Origin: Paludibacter sp.
Lineage (GTDB): Bacteria; Bacteroidota; Bacteroidia; Bacteroidales; Paludibacteraceae
Assembly (NCBI GenBank): GCA_017882285.1
Contig: JADGPS010000001.1
Span: 1-64,000, forward strand
Direction of reading: 5' to 3'
Length of the DNA: 64,000 nucleotides
The first letter of the stretch is position 1; every line of letters starts with the position of its first letter. The notes under the pieces are model-generated. The model had not been told where the DNA came from, ran no database searches, and saw nothing but the letters and a program-made list of their open reading frames with translations. Shown here piece by piece: positions 9,638-17,378 of the stretch. Position numbers and translations under genes: made by a program.

Positions 9638-9987
9638 AATGCTGTAGTTTTAGGTGTGAATAAATAAAACTTAGTAATAGATAATATTACAAAGCCGGTA
9701 AATTTATTTATCAAAACAAATATTTCTTGAAAAAACTTTCTGAAATAGAAATAAGTAAATGATTGTCAGTTGTCTATACTGAAGAATATTAAATAAAGAG
9801 CTCTTTCGAAATCAATTGTTTTAGATTTACGTGACAAATATAGATATAATTTTTTTATTATAGTACACATTCCGATTAAAATCATTAACTATATATGATT
9901 TATATATATTAATTATATAATTGTAACAATAACAAATTGCTTCCAAGAATATTTTAATATTAACTAACGAAATAAATGCTCAAATAC

Positions 9988-10110
9988 CTTTTGTCGTGTG
10001 ACAAAACCCGAAAACGATTCAAATTTGACTTTTGTCGTGTGACAATTCGCAAATATGATTCAAAATTGGCTTTTGTCGTGTGTAAACAGAAAAATATAAG
10101 TGTAACTGAA
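9988..10110 (+). repeat. 41-bp direct repeats with palindromic core TTGTC-GTGT-GACAA
   Basis: Three units start at 9988, 10029 and 10070, period 41 bp. Units 1 and 2 share CTTTTGTCGTGTGACAA and a conserved ATTCAAA near the end; unit 3 keeps only CTTTTGTCGTGTG. The core is an inverted repeat (TTTTGTC / GACAAAA in unit 1, 7 bp with a 4-nt loop; TTGTC / GACAA in unit 2). About four helical turns separate the cores, as in arrays of protein binding sites. No function is known to me. Confidence 0.7.
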
Positions 10111-10257
10111 ATTTATATCTTTTTAAGAATTCTCAAAAAGAAGCTTGTAAGAGAAGATACTTAAAATAAATTGGAAATTATTTTAAAAATGTGTTATTAA
10201 TGTAAAGAATAGTTTTTATCTTTGAGGTTTAATTAAAATAAATAATCAAAAAACTAA

Positions 10258-10300
10258 AGTTTATATAACGTCACCTGGGTAATGATATAAACTGTTAGGC
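10258..10300 (+). repeat. inverted repeat ending in GTTAGGC, possible cassette boundary
   Basis: AGTTTATAT (10258-10266) pairs exactly with ATATAAACT (10285-10293) across an 18-nt loop and is followed directly by GTTAGGC (10294-10300), which fits the integron core site GTTRRRY. The complementary upstream half-site expected of a full attC is not visible, so this could be an ordinary hairpin. Confidence 0.35.
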
Positions 10301-10321
10301 ACAAACTAAAAACATAGATAC

Positions 10322-11044
10322 ATGAATGACATACCTAGTTTTTTTGGAGATCCAAAAGTAATAATTTCTCTTCTTGCTCTGTTAATTGCGGGTGTCAGCT
10401 TGATTTGGACATTTGCAAATCAATGGGAGCAAAATAGAAAATGGGATAAGCTAAATGAAGGAAATCCTGAGATATTCGAAATTAGACTTCAAAATTGGAA
10501 AGAATTTACGAAAGAGGAAGCTATGACTATTCAATGGGGATATGATCCATTATTGTTTGAAAAAGGGGAGGCTTCGGAGAGATATTTAACCATCAATTGT
10601 CTAGTTATGAGAGATGCAAATACAAATCAAAAGATTCCTAATACAAATCCAGTATATACTATGCCAGAGGCAGAACAAGAGCTTAGGCGAGTTGGCTATT
10701 CAGGGAATGCAAACCTTTATAGACTCTTCAAGCCAAGATTTGCAATTGAAAATATGGGTAAAACGGAAGTTCGAGATTTATCTATTTTCATTGATGCAAA
10801 ACTTCCGAACAAAGAATGGGATAGAGTATTTACTTCAAATGCTAATTTCAACCTTACAGCATCCCAAAGAAGCACTATTACTTTTACAATTGAATATCTA
10901 CTTGCGAACATTTTACCTGAACAAATAAGTTATAAAATTCATTTCAGTTATCTGGATTATAAAAATAGAAACAATGACAAAATTATTGGGGCAAAATGGA
11001 CATCAACTGATAATTCTTGGTCTTATGAAACAATCAATGAATAA
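10322..11044 (+). CDS. orphan protein with N-terminal membrane anchor
   Basis: 240 residues. One hydrophobic segment near the N terminus (about residues 12-30, VIISLLALLIAGVSLIWTF) followed by a mostly polar, beta-rich domain without a signature I recognise; it contains an ENMGKTEVRDLSIFIDAKLPN segment of the sort seen in Ig-like or membrane-tethered sensor domains. No family is assigned. It is alone between two palindromic elements (10258-10300 and 11053-11190), the layout of a gene cassette. Codon use is AT-rich like the surrounding genome. Confidence 0.7.
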   Translation: MNDIPSFFGDPKVIISLLALLIAGVSLIWTFANQWEQNRKWDKLNEGNPEIFEIRLQNWKEFTKEEAMTIQWGYDPLLFEKGEASERYLTINCLVMRDANTNQKIPNTNPVYTMPEAEQELRRVGYSGNANLYRLFKPRFAIENMGKTEVRDLSIFIDAKLPNKEWDRVFTSNANFNLTASQRSTITFTIEYLLANILPEQISYKIHFSYLDYKNRNNDKIIGAKWTSTDNSWSYETINE

Positions 11045-11052
11045 ATAAAGTC

Positions 11053-11190
11053 TGTGCATAACAAAAACTATATGTCAATTGCCGTTTCCGTGCAGAATTG
11101 GAAGTTCACAGCGTGCAACAACTTCGGTGCGGCTCGACAGGAAAACAACCCGCAGTCGGCAACTGCATATAGTTCCGAACGTTATGGGCA
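11053..11190 (+). repeat. attC-like imperfect palindrome, 138 bp
   Basis: Outer boxes TGTGCATAAC (11053-11062) and GTTATGGGCA (11181-11190) are complementary at 8 of 10 positions. Inside them, a 19-nt arm at 11066-11084 (beginning AACTATATG) pairs with the arm at 11157-11174 (ending CATATAGTT), and a small inner hairpin GAAGTT (11101) / AACTTC (11120) follows. Length and nested architecture agree with integron attC sites. A REP-like or MITE-like intergenic element is the alternative. Confidence 0.5.
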
Positions 11191-11233
11191 AGCTAAAAAA
11201 AGAAAGTATAAACTTAATAAAAAATCATGAAGT

Positions 11234-11620
11234 ATGTTTGAAGTAAAATCATTAGGACAAAACAATCCTAATAAAATCACTCTGTTGAATGGGCTTACAT
11301 TTGGATTTATTGGATTACCATTGTTTTTTGAAGTTAGACATGAAAAAATAGAAACCAATCTATTAGTTGAATTTACTGTAAATAATGATGAAAAAAAGAA
11401 ATCTAATGAATTTGTAGCGAATAAGATTGAAAACAATGTTTTGAAACTTTATTATTACAATCCTAGTATTGGGACAAGCGGATTAGTACAACCTATAAGT
11501 ATTGTACAATTAGATAGTGAGCTATTTGCTCTTATATTCTATATTGATTATTTGAAGAATTCAGAGACATATCGATTAACCTATGAATTTTATCACGGCC
11601 AACTACCCAAAAGCATATAA
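11234..11620 (+). CDS. orphan cytosolic protein
   Basis: 128 residues, no signal peptide or membrane segment. Starts MFEVKSLGQNNPNKITLLNG; alternating hydrophobic pattern suggests a beta-sandwich. I recognise no family. The next gene starts 2 bp after its stop, so the two form a unit that lies between the palindromes at 11053-11190 and 11903-12040, as a two-gene cassette would. Confidence 0.65.
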   Translation: MFEVKSLGQNNPNKITLLNGLTFGFIGLPLFFEVRHEKIETNLLVEFTVNNDEKKKSNEFVANKIENNVLKLYYYNPSIGTSGLVQPISIVQLDSELFALIFYIDYLKNSETYRLTYEFYHGQLPKSI

Positions 11621-11621
11621 T

Positions 11622-11897
11622 ATGAAAGACTGGAGCGAATATACAAAAGTTGTATCAGAAGCAAAAACAACGACTGGAGAACGACCAAGAATTGGTGGAT
11701 ATATCTTAGTGAAACTTGCTGATAATTTCCAAATAATTTTATTAGTTGCATTTACCTTGATTTTTGCAGGAATTGGAATTTTTTATATAACAAAGGAACC
11801 CGAGAAAACAAACTGGGCTCTTCATGCATCCGAACTTTGTCTAGGAGTATTCTTAGGGGTAATATCGACAAAATACAAATCTGAAAAAGAAGAATAG
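11622..11897 (+). CDS. small orphan membrane protein
   Basis: 91 residues from the ATG at 11622, chosen because it begins 2 bp after the preceding stop; a longer frame from 11583 would overlap that gene. Two hydrophobic segments (about residues 34-55 and 65-80) separated by KEPEKTNWALHASELC, then a charged tail KYKSEKEE. Likely an inner-membrane partner of the upstream gene product. Function unknown. Confidence 0.65.
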   Translation: MKDWSEYTKVVSEAKTTTGERPRIGGYILVKLADNFQIILLVAFTLIFAGIGIFYITKEPEKTNWALHASELCLGVFLGVISTKYKSEKEE

Positions 11898-11901
11898 CCT
11901 A

Positions 11902-12040
11902 GCCCATAATACACGCCTATGGGTCATTGGCTGGCTGACCCCGCTAGGGCGGGGCAAGCAGTGCATTTAGCAGGTTTTGCTCCCGCATTCACTTTGTCGC
12001 TGGGCGATAGTGAACGCTCCTGCAAACCGCCAAATGCCCC
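11902..12040 (+). repeat. second cassette-like palindromic element
   Basis: Begins with GCCCATAAT, matching the complement of the GTTATGGGC box of the element at 11053-11190. Contains three nested hairpins: CCCATA/TATGGG (11903-11923), CCCCGC/GCGGGG (11939-11954) and long arms GCATTTAGC.. (11963 on) pairing with ..GCCAAATGC (to 12037). The expected 3' GTTRRRY core is not present, so the element is degenerate or truncated on its right side. Confidence 0.45.
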
Positions 12041-12057
12041 ATACTCGTCCAAGTCTG

Positions 12058-12564
12058 TTGAAAATTTGTAATTGGTGGATAGAAATTTATAAACTTGGAC
12101 GAAGAAGAGGTGAGCTTACAACACTATCGGAAACGTCTTTATTAGAACTAAAAAATCTGTTAAGCAGTATTGAATTACAAATTGAAAGGTATAATCCTGA
12201 AAGTAAATATAATGTAGAATATAAAAAATTCAAAGAAATGAAAAATAGAATGGAACCAATTCAAAAGTTTGAAGAATTTCAGATAGGATCGTATAAACTA
12301 AATACTACAACCCGAATGTTGACAAGGAATGATATAAGCAAAAAACTGTCCAAAACAGATACAAATTTACTTGCCTATTTCTGCGCAAACAATGGAGTAA
12401 GCATTAAACGGGGCGATTGTTTGAAAGCTGTTTGGGGAGAAGACAACTTTAATAATTCAAGAAGTATGGATGTCTTTATGTGCAAACTTAGAAAGTATTT
12501 GAAAGAGGATACTTCCATTTACCTGATAAACATACATGGCAATGGTTACAGATTCATATTTTAA
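12058..12564 (+). CDS. orphan winged-helix protein (OmpR/PhoB-type effector domain)
   Basis: The C-terminal 100 residues are a Trans_reg_C winged helix of the kind found at the end of Bacteroidetes response regulators: IGSYKLNTTTRMLT, SKTDTNLLAYFCANNG, RSMDVFMCKLRKYL (recognition helix) and INIHGNGYRF wing. The receiver domain is absent; instead a short Lys/Glu-rich helical part precedes it. The start is uncertain: TTG at 12058 is the first codon outside the palindromic element; ATG at 12238 would leave only the DNA-binding domain. Either a 5'-truncated response regulator or a stand-alone DNA-binding protein. An inverted repeat TCGTCCAAGT / ACTTGGACGA (12045-12102) straddles the proposed start. 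Confidence 0.6.
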   Translation: MKICNWWIEIYKLGRRRGELTTLSETSLLELKNLLSSIELQIERYNPESKYNVEYKKFKEMKNRMEPIQKFEEFQIGSYKLNTTTRMLTRNDISKKLSKTDTNLLAYFCANNGVSIKRGDCLKAVWGEDNFNNSRSMDVFMCKLRKYLKEDTSIYLINIHGNGYRFIF

Positions 12565-12740
12565 GTTGTAATTCCTACTCGTTGCATACGAGGGGGAGGA
12601 AAAATATCTGGTATTGAGATAAGAAATAAAATGGCACGGTTTGCAGAAACGCACCAGCGAGCTAGACAGACAGACTAACTTTCGGATATAGAAATATAGT
12701 ATCAAATAAATAAAAATATTACCCTAAAATAGATACACAT

Positions 12741-14606
12741 ATGAGATTACTGAAACAATTGATGTTTGTCCTGGCATTTGCTGTTAGTCCTATTCTGGCA
12801 GCTCAAAATGTGGTGCATGTCTGGGAAAAGCAGGAACTTACTTTTACTGCCGCAAATTCTTATAAGAATGCATATACAGATATCACCATCTGGGTAGATC
12901 TCGTCGGTCCAGGGTTCAACAAGCGGGTTTATGGATTCTGGGATGGCGGTCAGGTATTTCATTTACGTCTTGTCGCCACTCAGCCCGGAACATGGACATG
13001 GAAAAGCGGATCGAACCCGGAAGATCCGGGATTAGCCGGCAAGTCAGGGTCCTTCAAAGTGATTGACTGGACAGATATAGAGAAAAACAAAAATCCTTTG
13101 CGACACGGCTTTATTAGGGCAACCTCTAACCAGCATGCTTTGGAACATGCTGATGGTACACCATTTTTCATCATTGGCGATACATGGTACTCGGCTGGGG
13201 CCAACCGCTTCCTCTGGTACGATGATGATAAGGAGCGCCCAATTGGTCCAACAGCGGGATTCAAGGATTATGTCAGCTACCGCAAAGCACAGGGTTACAA
13301 CTGGGTGAATGTCATCGCCGCATTTCCAAATTGGATGACCGATGGGAAATCATGGCATCTCGTTATGGATGATTCAGCTAAGACAACCATCCGTTCTGCC
13401 TGGCTCGAATTCGGCACAGGTAGTGCGAAGAACATGGACAATGAAGGAGGACGACCGTTCTTTTTTCCGGGGAAAGTACCGGGTTACGAAAATCAATTCC
13501 CCGATATGGATCGAATCAACCCCGACTATTTCAAGTATCTGGATCGGAAGATTGACTACCTTAATGCAAACGGATTCGTTCCTTTTATAGAAGTTTCCAG
13601 GCGTGATGCCGGTCTTTGCTGGTACAAATACTATGGCTGGCCCGAATCTTATACGCGTTTCATTCAGTACATCTTCTCACGTTATCAGGCCAATAATACC
13701 GTTCTGAGCCCAATCCATCTCGATATCATAGATGAAACAGTAAGTCCTGACGACTACACCGCTGCAATTCATTACATGGTGAAAAAATATGGCCCTCCAC
13801 CTTTCGGAACGCTGCTATCTGCAAATGCAAATCCCTCAACACTCGAAAACTGGGGTGACGATTCGTGGGTAACACTTCATCAGATCGGGAATATGCGCGA
13901 ACACAATAACTACTGGTATCTTACTGAAATTTTCAATCTGAAGAGCTCTAAACCAGCACTCAATGGTGAACCTTACTATGCAGGTTACCGGGATGCACGC
14001 GGACCCGGATCAGCTAATTATATCCGAGGTGCAGTGGGTGGCACCGATCTCGACAATGAGTTTGTACGTTCAGGCATGTACGGAAGTTTTCTCTCCGGTG
14101 GGCTGGCTGGACACGTTTATGGAGCCGAAGGAATCTGGGGCGCCGATATTGAGCCTACTGCACCTGTACATATGTGGGATGCATTCCAATGGCGATCGGG
14201 AGCCGAGATGCAATATCTGCGTTCATTTGCTTTCTCAATTGGTAAGCGCTATCAGGAACTCGTGCCTCTGGCCGACCTGGTATCCCCAAATAAAACCCAC
14301 GAAACGCTTAGTTACGAGGGCTGGGCTTACTGCGCACGCACCGAAGACAAGCAGATATTTCTTGCCTACTTCGAAAAGGGATGTCCAACATCTCAGATCC
14401 GCGGAGCGCGACTCAATAGTGTCTATCGTGCGCAATGGTTCAATCCACGTAATGGCATATGGTTGGATGCAGACAAAGGTAAGCTGGTATCATCCAAAAT
14501 CGGTATCGTTCAATTGCCGGATTTCCCTGGCGATACAGACTGGGGTCTACGGCTAATCTACGAAGGCACTGTAACGGTAAAAGTTATTAAGCCGTCTGCT
14601 GATTAA
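12741..14606 (+). CDS. putative glycoside hydrolase, DUF5060 + DUF4038 (apiosidase-like)
   Basis: 621 residues with a cleavable signal peptide (MRLLKQLMFVLAFAVSPILA). Residues about 25-105 are a DUF5060-type beta-sandwich (VHVWEKQELTF ... GTWTW), followed by a DUF4038 TIM barrel (GTPFFIIGDTWY at about 140, IIDETVSP, and ALNGEPYYAGYRDARG) and a C-terminal beta domain ending in WGLRLIYEG. Related proteins include GH140 apiosidases; Asp/Glu in IIDE and NGEP are plausible catalytic residues but this is inference. It is exported, probably periplasmic. The gene is noticeably richer in G and C than its neighbours, which may mean recent acquisition. Confidence 0.82.
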   Translation: MRLLKQLMFVLAFAVSPILAAQNVVHVWEKQELTFTAANSYKNAYTDITIWVDLVGPGFNKRVYGFWDGGQVFHLRLVATQPGTWTWKSGSNPEDPGLAGKSGSFKVIDWTDIEKNKNPLRHGFIRATSNQHALEHADGTPFFIIGDTWYSAGANRFLWYDDDKERPIGPTAGFKDYVSYRKAQGYNWVNVIAAFPNWMTDGKSWHLVMDDSAKTTIRSAWLEFGTGSAKNMDNEGGRPFFFPGKVPGYENQFPDMDRINPDYFKYLDRKIDYLNANGFVPFIEVSRRDAGLCWYKYYGWPESYTRFIQYIFSRYQANNTVLSPIHLDIIDETVSPDDYTAAIHYMVKKYGPPPFGTLLSANANPSTLENWGDDSWVTLHQIGNMREHNNYWYLTEIFNLKSSKPALNGEPYYAGYRDARGPGSANYIRGAVGGTDLDNEFVRSGMYGSFLSGGLAGHVYGAEGIWGADIEPTAPVHMWDAFQWRSGAEMQYLRSFAFSIGKRYQELVPLADLVSPNKTHETLSYEGWAYCARTEDKQIFLAYFEKGCPTSQIRGARLNSVYRAQWFNPRNGIWLDADKGKLVSSKIGIVQLPDFPGDTDWGLRLIYEGTVTVKVIKPSAD

Positions 14607-15129
14607 TTGATTATAGATAAAAAGAAGCTATTGATAAATTAATAAAAAACGGAATGAGAAAAAGGGAATTTCTTAAAAAGGATGGTCTCTACATAGCGAA
14701 AGTTTGAGCGAAGCGGTAATTTGTGCTGGAAATTTAAACGGATTGTATCTGTTTGGAAGTTGAAAACTTACTTTATTATGGGTACAAGTTGAAAATAGAT
14801 ATTTTCAAATTTTTGTCATGTACTTAGAGGAAATTATAAAAAAAAATTTAATTTTGAAGCGTAAAATACAAACAATCCTATATGAAGATAGTTTTTCTGT
14901 AAAAACGCACAAATGAAACAGCAAATACGATTTCCGGGATTTCACGTCACAATCAGATTGTTTCAAATATTCAGGCTTCGGAGTCATCTGATATAACAAA
15001 TGAGCAACTCACAGGTAGTAAAAAACCTCCGAATAATATATTTGAATCGATTTAGCCAAAGAAAATGGTGATACTTTTGATTTGTTTACAAGTGAATCAA
15101 TAATTATCAACTACTTAAATGTAAATAAT
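14607..15129. other. intergenic region with gene remnants
   Basis: No intact gene. It holds a short frame at 14654-14707 resembling a broken Tat signal, and an open stretch 15046-15129 in frame with the DUF1080 gene (IDLAKENGDTFDLF) that reads like the end of another protein. The rest is AT-rich with no strong hairpin. Confidence 0.45.
14654..14707 (+). pseudogene. possible remnant of a Tat-signal gene
   Basis: ATG followed by RKREFLKKDGLYIAKV and a TGA. The start resembles the RRxFLKK Tat signals that begin many secreted oxidoreductases and sugar-isomerase proteins of such clusters, but the frame stops after 17 residues. Weak: a chance match is possible. Confidence 0.25.
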
Positions 15130-16014
15130 ATGCGAAACTTACTATTACTTTTTTTCTCAGTAATGACGATTTTCACAAGCAATGCGCAAGATAATTGGAC
15201 AAAGTTATTAGACAAAGACCTGACTCATTGGAATACTTATCTGAGTTTTAAACATCAACCCGGATACGACGGTAAAGCACCTAAAGACAAAGATGGAAAC
15301 CTGATTGCTCCAATTGGTTTAAATCACGATGAATACAAAGTTTTCACAGTAATCGAAGAAAACAACGAGATCGTTTTAAAAATTAGTGGCGAAGTCTATG
15401 GATGTCTTTTTACCAAAGAGGAATATGCTAATTATGACCTCAAATTAAAGGTTAAATGGGGTGATAAGAAATGGACACCCAGAAAGAATTTATTGAAAGA
15501 TACCGGTATATTGTATCATTCTATAGGACCTTTAGGCGCTGATTATTGGAGAACATGGATGCTCTCACAAGAATTTCAGATTATGGAAGGTCACATGGGT
15601 GATTATTGGAGTCAGGCTACTTCTGCCATTGACATAAAAGCATTTATTCCCGAATCAACCATGAACCCGGTGGCAGATAAAGGACAACCTTTTATTTCTA
15701 TGGGGTATGGCGAAAAAATACCGGGTTTTTGCCTGCGCAGTGCAAATTATGAAAATAAAGAAGGAGAATGGAATACACTCGAATTAATCTGTTTTGAAAA
15801 TAAAAGTTTACACATTGTAAATGGTCACGTGGTGATGATTTTGGAAAATTCAAGCTATGTTCAGAATGGGGAAAAGATACCGTTGATAAAAGGAAAAATT
15901 CAGCTACAGAGTGAAGCGGCCGAGGTGTTTTTTAAAGATATTGAAATACGGCATTTAGAATCATTTCCGGCAAAATATCTTCAATATTATACTGAACCTG
16001 AGAACAAAAAATAA
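15130..16014 (+). CDS. DUF1080 (3-keto-disaccharide hydrolase-type) secreted protein
   Basis: 294 residues from the ATG at 15130, chosen because MRNLLLLFFSVMTIFTSNAQ is a clean signal peptide; a longer TTG-started frame adds an unlikely leader. The domain begins WTKLLDKDLTHWNTYL and carries NYDLKLKVKWG, GILYHSIG and EFQIMEGHMGDYW, all typical of DUF1080/LamG-like jelly-roll proteins, ending with FFKDIEIR. Characterised members act on 3-keto-glycosides. Next to a TIM-barrel isomerase-like gene and Gfo/Idh/MocA oxidoreductases it probably cleaves the oxidised sugar in the periplasm. Confidence 0.85.
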   Translation: MRNLLLLFFSVMTIFTSNAQDNWTKLLDKDLTHWNTYLSFKHQPGYDGKAPKDKDGNLIAPIGLNHDEYKVFTVIEENNEIVLKISGEVYGCLFTKEEYANYDLKLKVKWGDKKWTPRKNLLKDTGILYHSIGPLGADYWRTWMLSQEFQIMEGHMGDYWSQATSAIDIKAFIPESTMNPVADKGQPFISMGYGEKIPGFCLRSANYENKEGEWNTLELICFENKSLHIVNGHVVMILENSSYVQNGEKIPLIKGKIQLQSEAAEVFFKDIEIRHLESFPAKYLQYYTEPENKK

Positions 16015-16059
16015 CAAGAATAACGAACTATCTATTTTATACTTTTAAAGAAAATACTT

Positions 16060-17052
16060 ATGAACAGACCGGTTACCCTTTACACAGGACAATGGGCGGA
16101 TTTACCTTTTGAAACTGTATGTCAGAAAGCCAAAGCGTTTGGTTATGACGGCTTGGAACTCGCTTGTTGGGGCGACCATTTCGAAATAGATAAAGCGGAC
16201 GACGCTTATTGTAAAAATAAAAGAGAAATACTTGCCCGGTACGGTCTTACCGTTTATGCTATCTCTAATCATTTGGTAGGACAAGCTGTTACCGACCAGA
16301 TCGATCAACGGCATAAAAGTATTTTACCTGCTTATGTGTGGGGCGATGGCGAACCGGAAGGTGTACGTCAACGGGCGGCACAGGAAATGATCCGTACAGC
16401 AGAAGCCGCGAAACGGTTGGGAGTGAATATCGTCAACGGTTTTACTGGAAGTCCTATCTGGCATTTGATTTATTCTTTTCCACCTGTTACTCAGGCCATG
16501 GTTGACGAAGGTTATGCTGATTTTGCAAGCCGTTGGATACCAATTCTGGATAAATACCAAGAATTGGGAATTCGTTTTGCTCTCGAGGTTCATCCTACAG
16601 AAATTGCTTTCGATATCGCTTCCACTCACAGGACGCTTGAAGCTATTCATCAACATCCTGCTTTCGGTTTCAACTTCGATCCTTCCCATTTAGGTTATCA
16701 GGGAGTGGATTATGTAGGATTTCTATATGCTTTTGCCGAAAAGATTTTCCATGTACACATGAAAGATGTAGGTTGGTCGAAAGTACCTACCGAAGCTGGA
16801 GTATTTGGCGGACATACCGAATTCGGAACCCTAGGACGTTACTGGGATTTCAGAAGTCTGGGCCATGGTGATATAAATTTTGAAGAAATTATCAGGGCAT
16901 TGAACCGCATTGACTACAAAGGTCCTTTGTCTGTGGAATGGGAAGACAGCGGCATGGATCGTGAATATGGAGCCAAAGAGGCTTGTGAGTTTGTTCGCAG
17001 GATTGATTTTCCGTCCTCCAATATTGCCTTTGATGCCGCTTATGAAAAATAA
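16060..17052 (+). CDS. sugar phosphate isomerase/epimerase-type TIM barrel protein
   Basis: 330 residues of the xylose-isomerase-like TIM barrel superfamily (AP endonuclease family 2 fold). Metal ligands are suggested by [12 protein letters not shown] (Glu and His), [22 protein letters not shown] and [11 protein letters not shown] (final Glu). No signal peptide, so cytosolic. It lies 45 bp after the DUF1080 gene. In comparable Bacteroidetes clusters such proteins process 3-keto sugars or their elimination products; the reaction here is inferred from context only. Confidence 0.85.
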   Translation: MNRPVTLYTGQWADLPFETVCQKAKAFGYDGLELACWGDHFEIDKADDAYCKNKREILARYGLTVYAISNHLVGQAVTDQIDQRHKSILPAYVWGDGEPEGVRQRAAQEMIRTAEAAKRLGVNIVNGFTGSPIWHLIYSFPPVTQAMVDEGYADFASRWIPILDKYQELGIRFALEVHPTEIAFDIASTHRTLEAIHQHPAFGFNFDPSHLGYQGVDYVGFLYAFAEKIFHVHMKDVGWSKVPTEAGVFGGHTEFGTLGRYWDFRSLGHGDINFEEIIRALNRIDYKGPLSVEWEDSGMDREYGAKEACEFVRRIDFPSSNIAFDAAYEK

Positions 17053-17378
17053 TTTCAAAAAGTAGTCAATACATTTACTTTAAATAATAGACATTAAATA
17101 AGTTGCAATCCTGATAATTCTTAATCCAAAAATAATAAGAGTTTTTACCGATATTTATTTAGTTCTGACCCCCAAACCCCCAAATGGGGGCTTTAAGACG
17201 AAGTATCTGATATTTCCATTAACGTCAAACCGTTTCTTGGAAGCACTCTTAAGCCCAGGATACTAGATTTCCTTTATCTTTCTCCTTTGGAGAAAGTACC
17301 CGAAGGGGGATAGAGGTCAGGGGTTTGGGGGTCAATAAAAAACAAACTTATATAATCTCTAATAAAAATCACAATAGT
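17053..17378. other. intergenic region with MITE-like inverted repeat
   Basis: The central part is an inverted-repeat element described separately. Nothing else recognisable except AT-rich sequence; the transporter start is at 17379. Confidence 0.6.
17166..17334. repeat. intergenic inverted-repeat (MITE-like) element
   Basis: Perfect 15-bp terminal inverted repeat TGACCCCCAAACCCC (17166-17180) / GGGGTTTGGGGGTCA (17320-17334), about 140 bp apart, with inner hairpins CCCCCAAATGGGGG and CTTTCTCCTTTGGAGAAAG. The inner part (CTTTCTCC..GGAGAAAG..GGGATAGAGGTC) recurs at 61399-61522. No transposase is encoded. Confidence 0.75.

Larger units (their letters stand above)
9638..10321. other. intergenic region with 41-bp repeats and a hairpin before an orphan gene
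   Basis: 684 bp without a convincing gene. It contains AT-rich sequence, the short 41-bp direct repeat array at 9988-10110 and a 9-bp inverted repeat at 10258-10293. A possible 62-residue frame across the repeats is not convincing as a protein. Confidence 0.6.

Noticed and set aside
9976-10164. 62-residue open frame across the 41-bp repeats
   Set aside because: Its sequence follows the DNA repeat, is Cys/Lys-rich without domain or signal, and has no neighbour or start context that supports translation.
11977-12057. N-terminal extension of the winged-helix protein
   Set aside because: These codons lie within the palindromic element and read as arbitrary sequence (MLPHSLCRWAIVNAPAN).
9638-12740. 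Integron integrase or other recombinase gene for the cassette-like block
   Set aside because: No tyrosine or serine recombinase motif was seen on either strand of the window, so a complete integron cannot be claimed.
13963-14556. 197-residue plus-strand frame inside the DUF4038 gene
   Set aside because: It overlaps the supported glycosidase frame over its whole length; it is a by-product of the higher GC content there.
17325-17378. Upstream TTG start for the MFS transporter
   Set aside because: It begins inside the terminal inverted repeat of the MITE-like element; the ATG at 17379 gives a normal first helix.
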